The translations under genes and the position numbers were made by a program. From a virus, in IMG/VR virus record IMGVR_UViG_3300013005_003891, positions 1-64,000 of that record: a DNA stretch of 64,000 nt; one strand, 5' to 3'. The first letter of the stretch is position 1; each line of letters begins with the position of its first letter. Below are positions 15,502 through 24,652 of the stretch, in pieces. The notes under the pieces are model-generated. The model saw nothing but the letters and a program-made list of their open reading frames with translations, was not told where the DNA came from and made no database searches.

Positions 15502-15645
15502 TTATTTTCCTTGCTTGTTGTAAGGTTTAGTATAGTTTTTACTATTCTTATTCTTACTTTGTTTTTTCTTGCTGTGTATGCCTGGTCTTTTTTTCTTTGG
15601 TTTAGCGATGAATGTTCTAGTCGCTGATTGTTTTGCTTTTGCCAT
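15502..15645 (-). CDS. Small, very basic conserved-type phage protein (47 aa)
   Basis: ATG at 15645, overlapping the end of the 118-aa gene in another frame. Sequence features TFIAKPKKKRPGIHSKKK and ends NYTKPYNKQGK. I recall similar tiny KPKKKRPG-type proteins in T4-related marine phages, with no known function. The overlap and composition support it as real. Confidence 0.6.
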   Translation of the reverse strand: MAKAKQSATRTFIAKPKKKRPGIHSKKKQSKNKNSKNYTKPYNKQGK

Positions 15646-15973
15646 TTTTCTTTCGTGTGGTTTTAGGTGTGTTTTGTTTTTCTTTTAAATAATTAATTGC
15701 TTTTACAATTCGAGTACAATCTTCATACTGTTCATTTTCAACATAGTACTTAAGATTTTCTTGTAATGTATCAGCAAAGTATTTTCTTTCAAGTGTGATA
15801 TCGTATTCAGCATTTTCCTCTAAACATACTACTGTTATAACATGAATGTGTTGTTTACGAGTATTTAAGTTAGCGAGTAATGTTTCAACAACTGCTTTAG
15901 CTATTGAAAAATCTCTCCTCTCAACCATGTCCTGGAACTCCTCACTGTTGTTAAGTCTAAATTCAGTAGCCAT
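15617..15973 (-). CDS. Hypothetical protein (118 aa)
   Basis: Mixed alpha/beta protein (VVTVVCLEENAEYD-like strand region near 45-60) with a Lys-rich tail. No known domain. Confidence 0.55.
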   Translation of the reverse strand: MATEFRLNNSEEFQDMVERRDFSIAKAVVETLLANLNTRKQHIHVITVVCLEENAEYDITLERKYFADTLQENLKYYVENEQYEDCTRIVKAINYLKEKQNTPKTTRKKNGKSKTISD

Positions 15974-15974
15974 A

Positions 15975-16133
15975 TTAAAATAAATTTAGGAACCCAGGGT
16001 CAATTGCTTTACCCTTAAGTTGATTCATCTTCTCATCCTTCTTTAACATATCAGTAGCTAACTTTTCTAAATGCTTAGCTTTAATAGCATCATAGTCAGT
16101 TGTTACTTCTTTATGTTTCTTACTCTTTTTCAT
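15975..16133 (-). CDS. Hypothetical protein (52 aa)
   Basis: ATG at 16133. Helical, highly charged (KKSKKHKEVTTDYDAIKAK), ending IDPGFLNLF. Fits the gap exactly before the next start. Confidence 0.55.
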   Translation of the reverse strand: MKKSKKHKEVTTDYDAIKAKHLEKLATDMLKKDEKMNQLKGKAIDPGFLNLF

Positions 16134-16146
16134 TCAACTATAAATA

Positions 16147-16788
16147 TTAAAGTCTACTAACAAACTCACTTCCATCATCTGTTGGTTCCGGTTTGTCTAA
16201 CCCTAATTCTAATAACCGCTGTTTAGTATACTCATCTAATTCCCAATCTACTTCACTTTGATTTATTGGTTTATGATCTTCCAATCCCTCAAGCTGCTTA
16301 CCACTAAATATATCACCTACCATTAAATAATAACAATTGTAACAAAGCATCTCCATATTATCTAATCTATAGTGTTGCTTGTTATTGTCTTTGAAGTGCA
16401 AGATCAGTGGGGATTTATAATCTGAAACTCGTCGTTCATGGAAGCCGCAATTGCTACATTCATCTTTTAAATAACCATCTGTTATCAAACGATATTTAAT
16501 CTTTTGGGGGTTGAAATGAGATGGATCTATTCTGCCTTCTATAATATCTAAAATAGCAGGTTCTTTTTTGTTAATAGTAGATACTGATAAGAATTTAGGA
16601 ATACCTTTACCTGACTGATTCTTATGAGCGTCAAATAAAGATACTCCATTCTCATCAACATATAATTTCATCCACTTCTTTATATGCTGGTATGAACAAT
16701 TCAAATAACGAGCAGCAGCGCGAACGGACTTTGTTTTATCCATTGCACTGATAATTGATTCTTTTGTTAATGGTCTTGCTTTAGGCAT
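16147..16788 (-). CDS. HTH plus HNH-type zinc nuclease-like protein
   Basis: An N-terminal helix-turn-helix at about residues 8-42 (TKSVRAAARYLNCSYQHIKK) is joined to an HNH-like zinc domain at about 110-160: CSNCGFHERR, then LILHFKDNNKQHYRLDNM and CYNC. The order fits small HNH homing-type endonucleases, but it could also be a DNA-binding regulator using the HNH fold. The acidic tail is unassigned. Overlaps the upstream gene by 8 bases. Confidence 0.7.
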   Translation of the reverse strand: MPKARPLTKESIISAMDKTKSVRAAARYLNCSYQHIKKWMKLYVDENGVSLFDAHKNQSGKGIPKFLSVSTINKKEPAILDIIEGRIDPSHFNPQKIKYRLITDGYLKDECSNCGFHERRVSDYKSPLILHFKDNNKQHYRLDNMEMLCYNCYYLMVGDIFSGKQLEGLEDHKPINQSEVDWELDEYTKQRLLELGLDKPEPTDDGSEFVSRL

Positions 16789-17119
16789 TGTCTACATCTG
16801 ATTCAGTAGCGTCTTCTTCTAAATCGAAGTCGTTTAATGTTTTAGTATCATCATCTACATCTGTGGAGACAGTTTCAATTGGATTATCATCTTCAAGTAA
16901 TTGTTTTCTGAAGTTCTTTTCTGCTTCTTCAATCTTACGAAGATCTTCTCTATCAACAGCATATGTTTCAATCCATGTATGATCACCTTCTCCCATTTGT
17001 ACTGTCACAGCTGCTTTTTTCTCAACTGTTGAATGTTGTGTACATGTTTGCGTGTTAGGCAAAATAGCAATACGTCTTGGATCTATTTCAACCCCACATA
17101 CGATACATTTTCTACTCAT
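16781..17119 (-). CDS. Zinc-finger protein with acidic tail
   Basis: An N-terminal CIVCGVEIDPRR plus a later CTQH gives a C2CH zinc site similar to DksA/TraR-type fingers. The last 45 residues are strongly acidic (DVDDDTKTLNDFDLEED). It might contact host RNA polymerase, which is inference. Forms a tight set with the HNH-like and 134-aa genes. Confidence 0.55.
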   Translation of the reverse strand: MSRKCIVCGVEIDPRRIAILPNTQTCTQHSTVEKKAAVTVQMGEGDHTWIETYAVDREDLRKIEEAEKNFRKQLLEDDNPIETVSTDVDDDTKTLNDFDLEEDATESDVDNA

Positions 17120-17516
17120 CTTTTTTACCTTTATTATTTACTTTATCTATTTTTTCTATTATTTTCCATAATTCTTCAGCTGTCTTTAATTTATATTTCT
17201 TAGCTGGCTTGTCTTCAGGTGTAATTTCTAAGTCTAGAATATTACCTTCAGCATCAATTCTATCATATACAAACCATAAAATAAGATCTGCTTTCCATTC
17301 ATCAAAATGTAAGTAAATTAAATCCTCAATTATATGATAAAAATGTTCTTCATAATTCCAAAAATCAACTTTTAATTGAGAATGTAAAAAACTAGTTCTA
17401 ATCCAACAATTATCTAATTCAGTTACAAGTCTAATAAATAGTAGTTTTTCTTTATTCTCAGCATTCTTACTACTGTCTGTAACTCTAAGCTTGGTTCCAA
17501 AATTATTTAGATTCAT
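17112..17516 (-). CDS. Hypothetical protein (134 aa)
   Basis: Soluble, Trp-rich middle (DEWKADLILWFVYDRID), Lys-rich end. The ATG is preceded by AAAGGAGAAAG, one of the few Shine-Dalgarno-like sites in the window. Overlaps the upstream 58-aa gene by 14 bases. Confidence 0.6.
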   Translation of the reverse strand: MNLNNFGTKLRVTDSSKNAENKEKLLFIRLVTELDNCWIRTSFLHSQLKVDFWNYEEHFYHIIEDLIYLHFDEWKADLILWFVYDRIDAEGNILDLEITPEDKPAKKYKLKTAEELWKIIEKIDKVNNKGKKDE

Positions 17517-17679
17517 CTTTCTCCTTTATAGAATAAATTTTTAAAAAATCACTCATTTCCATTTGTTTCATTGATGAGAAATGAATAGCAGCGATACCTA
17601 TTGTACCAGCGTTACAATGTCCTAATGGTTCAGCACTTGAATCGACTGAGGCGTAGTAATAATAATTTTTATAACTCAT
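17503..17679 (-). CDS. Hypothetical protein (58 aa)
   Basis: ATG at 17679 shortly after a promoter. The sequence has an unusual Tyr run (YKNYYYYASVDSSAEPLGHC) and ends Lys/Glu-rich. Too short for a family call. Heads the transcript that carries the zinc-finger and HNH-like genes. Confidence 0.6.
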   Translation of the reverse strand: MSYKNYYYYASVDSSAEPLGHCNAGTIGIAAIHFSSMKQMEMSDFLKIYSIKEKDESK

Positions 17680-17693
17680 AACTCTTATTTATC

Positions 17694-17724
17694 TAAATAT
17701 AACAAAAGATAAGTAAAAGCCAAA
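17694..17724 (-). promoter_or_regulatory. Promoter without hairpin
   Basis: Minus strand: TTTG, 19 bases, TATATTTA. The spacer has lost the hairpin but both boxes are kept, which argues that the boxes themselves are under selection as a promoter. Confidence 0.75.
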
Positions 17725-17729
17725 CTATA

Positions 17730-18587
17730 CTAGATAATTTCAAATTCAATTTCAGTATCTCCTAATCCCCAATTTTCATCATTTTGGGTCTCAATAAAAA
17801 ATTCAACCCAATCCCAAGAATCATTATAATGTTGTTTAGATGGTGATGTTCCATCATTACCCATACCTTTATGAGATAAATGATATAAAGGTAAACCTAA
17901 ATAAGCTTCTAAATTATATCCATTTAATACTGCTTTTTTCTGTACATTAGTATCTTGGTAACAAGCATAAACCATTTGTTCTTCAAATCCTTTTATTTTA
18001 TGCCATACATCTCTATGAGCGATTTGAAAGTCACCACAACAATTAATTAAACTCCAATTATCGTTAGGAGTGACTTTCGCTGGGTAGTATATAGGTGAGA
18101 CTTCTATATCCATTTTGTCTCTAAATTCTCTCCAATTTTCAAATCCCATTTCTTCAAGACCAGAATATTCTATATCTCTTCTAGCCGCTGTGTAGAATGT
18201 ATTTTTATTTAACATAGGTAAAAACTCATCAAAATGCTTTTTATTAGGCGCTATAATGTCTATAGCTGAACTTACAATCCAGTCTGCAGTACATCTACGT
18301 AGTAGAATATTTTGAGGAATAATGTATGAGAAGTCTCCTATTTTTGGGTTAGAACCTGTTAGCAATTTAGTTGTCTCAGGATCTATTATAAAATGTCTAA
18401 TTTTTCCAATTTGAGGAATTTTATCTAGATTTTGATGAAGTAGTGATCCTTTATCTGAAGGAGAATTCCAGTCACAATACCATATTTCATCAAATGTTTC
18501 AATCATTGAATTCATACAAGTTACAAAACGTTCATCTTCTTTGTAACCATCATTTCGGCAATTTAATAATACTGCTGTTGTTTCCAT
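17730..18587 (-). CDS. Glycosyltransferase, GT-A fold
   Basis: The second half has the galactosyltransferase-like pattern NCCGDFQIAHRDVWHKIKGF, then KKAVLNGYNLEAYLGLPLYH, as in Glyco_transf_7C/GT2-type enzymes that recognise an acceptor sugar. An early WYCDWNSPSD gives the usual nucleotide-binding Asp region. It should add a sugar to a glycan. Last gene of the glycan island. Confidence 0.75.
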   Translation of the reverse strand: METTAVLLNCRNDGYKEDERFVTCMNSMIETFDEIWYCDWNSPSDKGSLLHQNLDKIPQIGKIRHFIIDPETTKLLTGSNPKIGDFSYIIPQNILLRRCTADWIVSSAIDIIAPNKKHFDEFLPMLNKNTFYTAARRDIEYSGLEEMGFENWREFRDKMDIEVSPIYYPAKVTPNDNWSLINCCGDFQIAHRDVWHKIKGFEEQMVYACYQDTNVQKKAVLNGYNLEAYLGLPLYHLSHKGMGNDGTSPSKQHYNDSWDWVEFFIETQNDENWGLGDTEIEFEII

Positions 18588-18611
18588 TATTTTATTATTT
18601 TTAATATCTTT

Positions 18612-19349
18612 TTAAATTGTTGACACTCCAGTTTTTTGTATCACTATAATTGTACACTGTTGTGCGAACTCAATAGCTGATTCTATATTTTTAGTGTTAG
18701 TATAATTATGGACCAATCCAGCTAAAAATGTGTCTCCAGCTCCTGAAACATCTTTTACTGGTACTTCTTTAGTTGGGTAGTTTTTTTCTTGGAACTCACA
18801 TCCAAATTTACCTCTAGTTACTATTGTTTTATTTTTTAAAATAGGATCATTTTTTAAAATTTCTTCATTTCTTTCATACTCATGAAAATTAATTTTTATA
18901 AAACTAATATTATGAGCCCATTCACCTAATAATTTTTTACTATCTAAAAATGTTAGTGGGTGTTTTAAAGAAATATATTTAATATCATCTTCATTTAAAA
19001 ATCCTTTACAATAATCACTTATCACTACAGCATCATAATCTTCCCATTTTATATTATCTAACACATCATAAGAAATAGGTTCACATATATCATTTTCATC
19101 TACTCTTAAAAGTAAATAATTATACTTAGAACAAACATATCTAATTTTAAATATCTCATTTCGATTAGTAACAAAATCTACTGTTGAATCTAATTTTTTT
19201 AAATTAGCTACTACATTACCCGCCATACCTGGGTTAGATGTTTCTCTTTCTGGTACAATAATAGGAACTGGGGCCTCAGGTGCTATTCGAGTTACTCTTC
19301 CATATCTAAAGATATCTTTGCAACTATCACCTATAACTAATATTTTCAT
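18612..19349 (-). CDS. PfkB-family sugar kinase, HldE/RfaE kinase-domain-like
   Basis: RfaE/HldE signature RIAPEAPVPII at about 20-30, NPGMAGNVVANL near 38, and the PfkB catalytic motif DVSGAGDTFLAGL near 205. HldE kinase phosphorylates D-glycero-manno-heptose 7-phosphate at C1 on the way to ADP-heptose. Only the kinase domain is present, 245 residues, shorter than the usual 310; the nucleotidyltransferase domain is missing. Overlaps the dehydratase gene by 4 bases. Confidence 0.85.
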   Translation of the reverse strand: MKILVIGDSCKDIFRYGRVTRIAPEAPVPIIVPERETSNPGMAGNVVANLKKLDSTVDFVTNRNEIFKIRYVCSKYNYLLLRVDENDICEPISYDVLDNIKWEDYDAVVISDYCKGFLNEDDIKYISLKHPLTFLDSKKLLGEWAHNISFIKINFHEYERNEEILKNDPILKNKTIVTRGKFGCEFQEKNYPTKEVPVKDVSGAGDTFLAGLVHNYTNTKNIESAIEFAQQCTIIVIQKTGVSTI

Positions 19350-20356
19350 CGTTTTAAAAATTTACGTCCTGAATTTACTTTATTTCTCCAATAGTCCAAA
19401 AGATCTTTCATAGTTGTTTCAAAAGAGATTTCTGGTTTCCATCCTGTGTGGTTTCTAAATTTTGTTGTGTCTGGTATTTGCAAATCTGCGTCAATTGGTC
19501 TTAAACGCTCTGGGTCAGTTACTATTTCAATATTAGGAACAGTTGATTGATTGATTAAGAAATCAAGCATATCAGCTATTTTACAAGTGTATTCACCCCC
19601 AATATTATAATATTCACCTGATGTAGGGTTAATTGTCACTAACATATAATATGCTTTAACAGCGTCTCTAACATCAGCATATGTTCTTAATGAATCTAAA
19701 TTCCCAACATATATTTTAGGTTCTTGCAATCCAGCTTCAATCATTGCTATTTGTTTAGCAAATGTTGATTCAGAGAATACATCTCCTCTTCTAGGACCAG
19801 TATGAGTAAACATTCTAGTAGTCATAATAGTCATCCCATATGCTTCAGCATAATAACGACCTACTAAATCAGTTCCTACTTTAGATATAGCATAAGGTGA
19901 TGCTGGGTGGAATGAACATTCCTCATTAATAGGTAATTTTTCTTTAGGTACTCTACCAAATACTTCACTTGATGCACAAACATGAATTATAGCATTTTTA
20001 TATTTTGAGCCTCGTAATGCTTCTAATAAATTAGTTGTTCCTAAAATATTAGTTTGTAATGTTTCAATTGGTGAATCAAAACTAGTTTGAGGATATGATT
20101 GGGCAGCTAAATGAAAAACATAATCAGGTTTTGATTTATTTATAGCTGATATTAATGAAGCTAAATCATTTAAATCACCATATACTAACTCAATGCGTTC
20201 TTTTTTATTAATGTCCTCAGATAAATGTTCAATATTTTCTAATGAATCATTCCATCTACATAGACCATAAATTTTCCAATCTGTATTTTCTAATAGGTAA
20301 TCAACTAAATGTGAACCTACCATTCCTGTAATTCCAGTTATTAAAACTTTATTCAT
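19346..20356 (-). CDS. GDP-mannose 4,6-dehydratase-like SDR enzyme
   Basis: Extended SDR: GITGMVGSHL at 8-17, LAAQSYPQTSFDSP near 85, ASSEVFG near 130 and the catalytic YAISK near 155. FTHTGPRRGDVF followed by FAKQIAMIEAGL is typical of GDP-mannose 4,6-dehydratases. The product would be GDP-4-keto-6-deoxymannose (or a heptose equivalent), the entry point for fucose, colitose and related deoxysugars. Its neighbours supply the next steps. Confidence 0.8.
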   Translation of the reverse strand: MNKVLITGITGMVGSHLVDYLLENTDWKIYGLCRWNDSLENIEHLSEDINKKERIELVYGDLNDLASLISAINKSKPDYVFHLAAQSYPQTSFDSPIETLQTNILGTTNLLEALRGSKYKNAIIHVCASSEVFGRVPKEKLPINEECSFHPASPYAISKVGTDLVGRYYAEAYGMTIMTTRMFTHTGPRRGDVFSESTFAKQIAMIEAGLQEPKIYVGNLDSLRTYADVRDAVKAYYMLVTINPTSGEYYNIGGEYTCKIADMLDFLINQSTVPNIEIVTDPERLRPIDADLQIPDTTKFRNHTGWKPEISFETTMKDLLDYWRNKVNSGRKFLKR

Positions 20357-21312
20357 TATTTTTTATTATTTATATACCATTCAACTGTTTCCTTAATTCC
20401 TTCTTCAAAAGTATAAGATGGTTCAAATCCTAATTCAGTATTAATACGTTCTGTGCTGACCATTCTAAATGGTATAGTAGTTGGTTTTGAATCATCATAA
20501 ACAACTTCAGGTGTTTTACCAGTTGCCTTTAATATAGCATTAACAATATCTCCTACAGTGACAGTATACCCAGCTCCAACATTATATGGTCTCATAGGTT
20601 CACCTTTTTCTAATATTAGTAAAGCTGCTTTAACAACATCTTTAACATATAAAAAATCTCTTACTACATCTGGTGTACCCCATACTATAAATGGATTTTC
20701 ATCATCTAAAACTCGTTTAATCAAAGCAGGAACTACATGGCATGTTTTAGGATCAAAATTATCATTAGGACCATAAATTGCAGTTCCACGAGCCAACATT
20801 ATTTCCATTCCTGAGAATTTATAAACATGTTCCATTAATTTTTCTCTATAACGACGCATCCAACCATATCCATAATATGCTTTATATGGTTCATCATCCC
20901 AAAATTCATCTTCTTTAATTGGGTAACGTCTATCAGGATATCCTGTTGAACTATTTAGATCTAAAAATCTTTTAATTTTTAATTTATAAGATGCTTCTAG
21001 TACATTACCTAATACTAATATGTTTTGCATTGATATTTGAATATCTGTAGGAACTGTAGATGGGTGTGCTATTTTACCTCCTGAGTGGATCACATAATCT
21101 GCTCCTTCTATTAATTTAAGACAATCTTCTAGTTTTGTTAAATCAATATTTTCAATAATTTCAATATTCTCATTTTGAATTTGGAGTGGTTTTTCATGAG
21201 TATGAGTTCTAACTTTTGCTCCTCTTTCTAATAATTCTAAGATATAGTGAGTACCTATGAATCCTGAGCCTCCAGTGACTACTACTATTTTATCTTTATA
21301 GAAATCTTTCAT
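20356..21312 (-). CDS. GDP-fucose synthase-like epimerase/reductase
   Basis: Extended SDR with TGGSGFIGTHYIL at the N-terminus and YGPNDNFDPKTCHVVPAL near 185, the latter typical of GDP-fucose synthase and relatives such as GDP-colitose synthase. The catalytic Tyr lies in YGYGWMRR, but the usual Lys four residues on is Arg. It starts on the last base of the stop of the gene above. Product cannot be decided from sequence. Confidence 0.75.
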   Translation of the reverse strand: MKDFYKDKIVVVTGGSGFIGTHYILELLERGAKVRTHTHEKPLQIQNENIEIIENIDLTKLEDCLKLIEGADYVIHSGGKIAHPSTVPTDIQISMQNILVLGNVLEASYKLKIKRFLDLNSSTGYPDRRYPIKEDEFWDDEPYKAYYGYGWMRRYREKLMEHVYKFSGMEIMLARGTAIYGPNDNFDPKTCHVVPALIKRVLDDENPFIVWGTPDVVRDFLYVKDVVKAALLILEKGEPMRPYNVGAGYTVTVGDIVNAILKATGKTPEVVYDDSKPTTIPFRMVSTERINTELGFEPSYTFEEGIKETVEWYINNKK

Positions 21313-21988
21313 ATTTTTTTAAATTGTTAATTGATGTTTTATTATATTTATTATTTAATTTATAAATAGGATTTGTAAATTCCAAATTACTTTTATAAGT
21401 ATATTCTCCTAATTGTGTGGTAGAATTGATAATTTGTTTTAGTTCATTTAAAGTAATATTAGAATTAGATACAAAATCAATCACTCCAGAATAACCTAAA
21501 TAATCATTACTTATAAAAAACTCAACTAAATCATCCATAAGAATATAATTAAATGTTGAGTCTTTTGATAATGATATATGATCAATATTAGATTTAATCT
21601 TAGTTAGGTGATTAGGTTTCATAGTTGGACCCAACATCATAGAACATCTTAAAATTAAATCCTTATCATCTAGTAATGTTTCTGAGAATTTTTTAAAAAA
21701 AGAATACATATTATGATATTCTTGATAAACATCTATAGTTGATATATAAATAAATTTATTATATTTTAAATTTTTAAGACGTTGAGTTAGAAGAATATTA
21801 TCATCTAGATATTTTTTATAATCAGTAATAATATTTTCTTTATTAAACGCGCAATGTATTATAGTTTGATAACTTTCATCTTTTATAGAATCAAAATTAT
21901 CTCTATTTAATCCTAATGAGTTAGGTAAATTATTATATAGATGCTTACCTAAGCCACTATTAATTCCTGTTATTAAAAAATCTTTCAT
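21296..21988 (-). CDS. Short NAD-dependent epimerase/reductase (RmlD-like SDR)
   Basis: Begins FLITGINSGLGKHLYNNLP, a Rossmann NAD(P) loop, with IYISTIDVYQEYHNMYSFFKK in the Ser-Tyr-Lys position. At 230 residues it is short and strongly A/T-rich. Probably reduces a keto-sugar nucleotide, substrate unknown. Overlaps the next gene by 17 bases. Confidence 0.65.
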   Translation of the reverse strand: MKDFLITGINSGLGKHLYNNLPNSLGLNRDNFDSIKDESYQTIIHCAFNKENIITDYKKYLDDNILLTQRLKNLKYNKFIYISTIDVYQEYHNMYSFFKKFSETLLDDKDLILRCSMMLGPTMKPNHLTKIKSNIDHISLSKDSTFNYILMDDLVEFFISNDYLGYSGVIDFVSNSNITLNELKQIINSTTQLGEYTYKSNLEFTNPIYKLNNKYNKTSINNLKKYERFL

Positions 21989-22959
21989 TAGTGATTTACA
22001 AATGCGTTATAACGTTTATCTAAAATTTCTTTATTATTCAGAAACCACTCAGTAGTTCTTTTAATTCCTTCTTCTAATGATACTGAGATGTCAAATCCAT
22101 GTGATTTAGCTCTAGTCATATCAAATAAACGAATTTTATCTCCAGCTGGTTTATCAGTTAGCCATTTTACTTCTAATGGTTTATTAGAGTATTTAACCAC
22201 CATATCAACCACTTCTTTAATTGAGTAACCTTCTCCTGAGCCTAAGTTTAATGGTTGGGTAATTCCATTTTCAACAGCAAATATCATTCCTAAAGCTACA
22301 TCATCAGCATGAATAAAATCTCTAATTGTTGAGCCATCACCCCAAACTTCCAATATATTATTTTCTTGAGCTTTTCTAATCAATGAAGGAACAACCATTG
22401 CATTTGCTGGGTTGAAATTGTCATATGCTCCATATACATTAGCTGGTCTAACAATAGATACTTTATTCCATTCATACTGAATAGAATATGCTTCTGCTTG
22501 CATTTCACCCATTCTCTTAGCCCAACCTGCAAAACGATCATTAGGCGATGGAACTGTATTTAATACATCATCTTCTTTAAATACATCTGCTGGGGCGTAT
22601 ACTCCAACTGAGCTAGTATATAAGTACCATTTAACATCTGCTCTACGAGCTGCTTCCATCATGTTAGTATTAAATTGAAGCATCGGTACCATAAAATCAG
22701 CTGGTTGTTCAGCACACATTTTAGGTGAGCCTTTAATACCCACTAGATTAAAGACATAATCCATACCATTACAAATTTTTTCACACTGGTCAAAGTATCT
22801 TAAATCTATTTTTTTATACTTTACTCCTTTAGGTAAATCTGAAGGTTGGGTTAAGTCTGCTATGGTTACTTTAGCTCCTTTTTCTAGTAAAAACTTCACT
22901 AATGAGCGGCCAATCATTCCACCACCACCAGTAACTAAAACTTTTTGATTTTTAAACAT
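21988..22959 (-). CDS. GDP-fucose synthase-like epimerase/reductase, second copy
   Basis: TGGGGMIGRSLVKFLL at the N-terminus, SSVGVY near 120 and ANVYGAYDNFNPANAMVVPS near 175. In the catalytic segment (RFAGWAKRMGE) the Lys is kept but the Tyr position is Ala/Phe. The other copy keeps Tyr and loses Lys. Either alignment is offset here or the two act on different substrates or as a pair. Overlaps the PLP enzyme gene by 8 bases. Confidence 0.7.
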   Translation of the reverse strand: MFKNQKVLVTGGGGMIGRSLVKFLLEKGAKVTIADLTQPSDLPKGVKYKKIDLRYFDQCEKICNGMDYVFNLVGIKGSPKMCAEQPADFMVPMLQFNTNMMEAARRADVKWYLYTSSVGVYAPADVFKEDDVLNTVPSPNDRFAGWAKRMGEMQAEAYSIQYEWNKVSIVRPANVYGAYDNFNPANAMVVPSLIRKAQENNILEVWGDGSTIRDFIHADDVALGMIFAVENGITQPLNLGSGEGYSIKEVVDMVVKYSNKPLEVKWLTDKPAGDKIRLFDMTRAKSHGFDISVSLEEGIKRTTEWFLNNKEILDKRYNAFVNH

Positions 22960-24124
22960 TATTTAATTTATTACAAAGGTTAATAATTTGTTCATCTGTT
23001 AATTCAGGATGGTTACCGATATAAAGTGAGTTTAAGTGAATATAATCAACTACAGGTAGTCTATCATTAATTCGATAATTAAACTTTTTTAAATATGGTT
23101 GAAGCGCTTGATTCCCACCTCCCGCGGTCCCTAATCTATACTCTACTTTTTCTTCTTCTAATATCTTACAAACATCTTTTAATTTATTAACATTAGACCA
23201 TTGTAGTATTAATGGTAAAGCAAAACTACTATTTCCTTGAGTTGTAAAACTAGTCATGAATTTACTTGAATCTAAATGATCCAACCATGTTTTAAGATTC
23301 CCAACACGTCTGTTAATATTATAATCAATACGTTTCATTTGCTCAATCCCTAGTACAGCATTTAACTCAGTACTTCTCATATTAAACCCAGCTACAGCAA
23401 ATGTAAATAATGGATTTAATTTAGGATATTTGTTTTGATAATCATTCTGCAATTCAGTTGATGCTTCTCTAGTCATACCATGTGAGCGGAATAATTTAGC
23501 TAAATCATATAATTTAGGATTATTAACACATACCATTCCACCTTCAATAGTTGTTATATGATGACCAAAATAAAATGAAAATAATGAAATATCTCCTATT
23601 GAGCCTATTTTTTTATCACCAAACATAGCACCATGTGACTCACAACAATCTTCAATTAAGATTAAGTTATTATCTTTAGCTATTTTAATAATCTCATCAT
23701 TAATACCATTAAAACCTAAACAATGTATCAATACAATTGCTTTTGTTTTAGGAGTGATAGCTCGTTTAATATTTTCAGCTGTTATAGCTAAATTATTAAA
23801 ACTTATATCTACAAATACTGGTGTCATTCCTAATTGAGCTACAGATGAAATATCTGATACCCATCCTAAAGGTGGTACTATAATCTCTCCCTCACCTAAT
23901 AATTCTTTAACCATAGCTATTGAGATATAATTAGCTGATGCTCCTGAATTAACCATAACACTATGTTTAACACCTAACCATTCAGACCATATGTTCTCAA
24001 ATTCTTTTACTTTAGGTCCATTTGTAAAACGTTCTCCGTTTAAACAAAAATCAGCTAATACTTCTCTATCTGTTTGAGAAATATTATCATTAATAAGAGG
24101 CCAATTAAAATTACTTTGTCCCAT
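22952..24124 (-). CDS. PLP-dependent sugar dehydratase, ColD-like (DegT/DnrJ/EryC1/StrS fold)
   Basis: Fold-type I sugar aminotransferase family: SGASANYISIAM near 65-75, EDCCESHGA near 160 and the active-site segment FYFGHHITTIEGGMVC near 190. The second position of the HH pair holds His where normal aminotransferases have the PLP-binding Lys. This His is the hallmark of ColD and RfbH, which remove the C3 hydroxyl to make 3,6-dideoxysugars. I start at ATG 24124 (MGQSNFNWPL); longer starts at 24136 and 24142 lie deeper inside the gene above. Confidence 0.85.
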   Translation of the reverse strand: MGQSNFNWPLINDNISQTDREVLADFCLNGERFTNGPKVKEFENIWSEWLGVKHSVMVNSGASANYISIAMVKELLGEGEIIVPPLGWVSDISSVAQLGMTPVFVDISFNNLAITAENIKRAITPKTKAIVLIHCLGFNGINDEIIKIAKDNNLILIEDCCESHGAMFGDKKIGSIGDISLFSFYFGHHITTIEGGMVCVNNPKLYDLAKLFRSHGMTREASTELQNDYQNKYPKLNPLFTFAVAGFNMRSTELNAVLGIEQMKRIDYNINRRVGNLKTWLDHLDSSKFMTSFTTQGNSSFALPLILQWSNVNKLKDVCKILEEEKVEYRLGTAGGGNQALQPYLKKFNYRINDRLPVVDYIHLNSLYIGNHPELTDEQIINLCNKLNNV

Positions 24125-24647
24125 AATACTCAGCATGTTCAATAATTAATGTTGATTTACCATCTTCTCTTTCATAAGCAGTTTGAAATGCTTCAAATAT
24201 TTGTTCAGGTTCTATTAACTCAACTACCTCTACTTCAGTAAGCATTTTTCTAATTGCTTCAGTATGGTTTTGAGTATGTTGAGGACCAGCGCTAAATGGA
24301 ACTTTTGATCCAACTGCTACTCTAATAATAACTTTTGGTTTCATATCCCCATTAGACATATCTTGCATTTTATCTAAATGGTTAACTAATTGATTTAAAC
24401 CTAAGATAAAGAAATCAAATCGAGGGTAGCATGTAATTGGAACCCATCCTGTCATAGCCATTCCTGTAGCCATTCCTAATTGAGTTTCTTCAAGTACTGG
24501 TAGTTCAATTCGTTTGTCTTGAGGTACTTTTTCCATAGTATTTGAGATAGCGTGGCCACTAAAACCAATTGCTTGTCCTGTAAATACTGTATTAGGTTTG
24601 GCTCCAAGCCATTCCATTGCTCTAACTAATTCAAATTTGTATTTCAT
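24111..24647 (-). CDS. TPP enzyme, beta-type Pyr domain (2-oxoacid dehydrogenase/transketolase-like)
   Basis: The E1-beta Pyr domain is visible: GQAIGFSGHAISNTM, LPVLEETQLGMATGMAM (candidate cofactor-activating Glu near 68) and KPKVIIRVAVGSKVPFSAGP. At 178 residues it lacks the C-terminal transketolase domain that completes a normal E1 beta chain (about 325 residues). It partners the alpha-type gene directly above (5 bases apart). Its stop overlaps the PLP gene by 14 bases. Likely makes a carbon-carbon bond on a keto sugar. Confidence 0.75.
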   Translation of the reverse strand: MKYKFELVRAMEWLGAKPNTVFTGQAIGFSGHAISNTMEKVPQDKRIELPVLEETQLGMATGMAMTGWVPITCYPRFDFFILGLNQLVNHLDKMQDMSNGDMKPKVIIRVAVGSKVPFSAGPQHTQNHTEAIRKMLTEVEVVELIEPEQIFEAFQTAYEREDGKSTLIIEHAEYYGTK

Positions 24648-24652
24648 AATAA

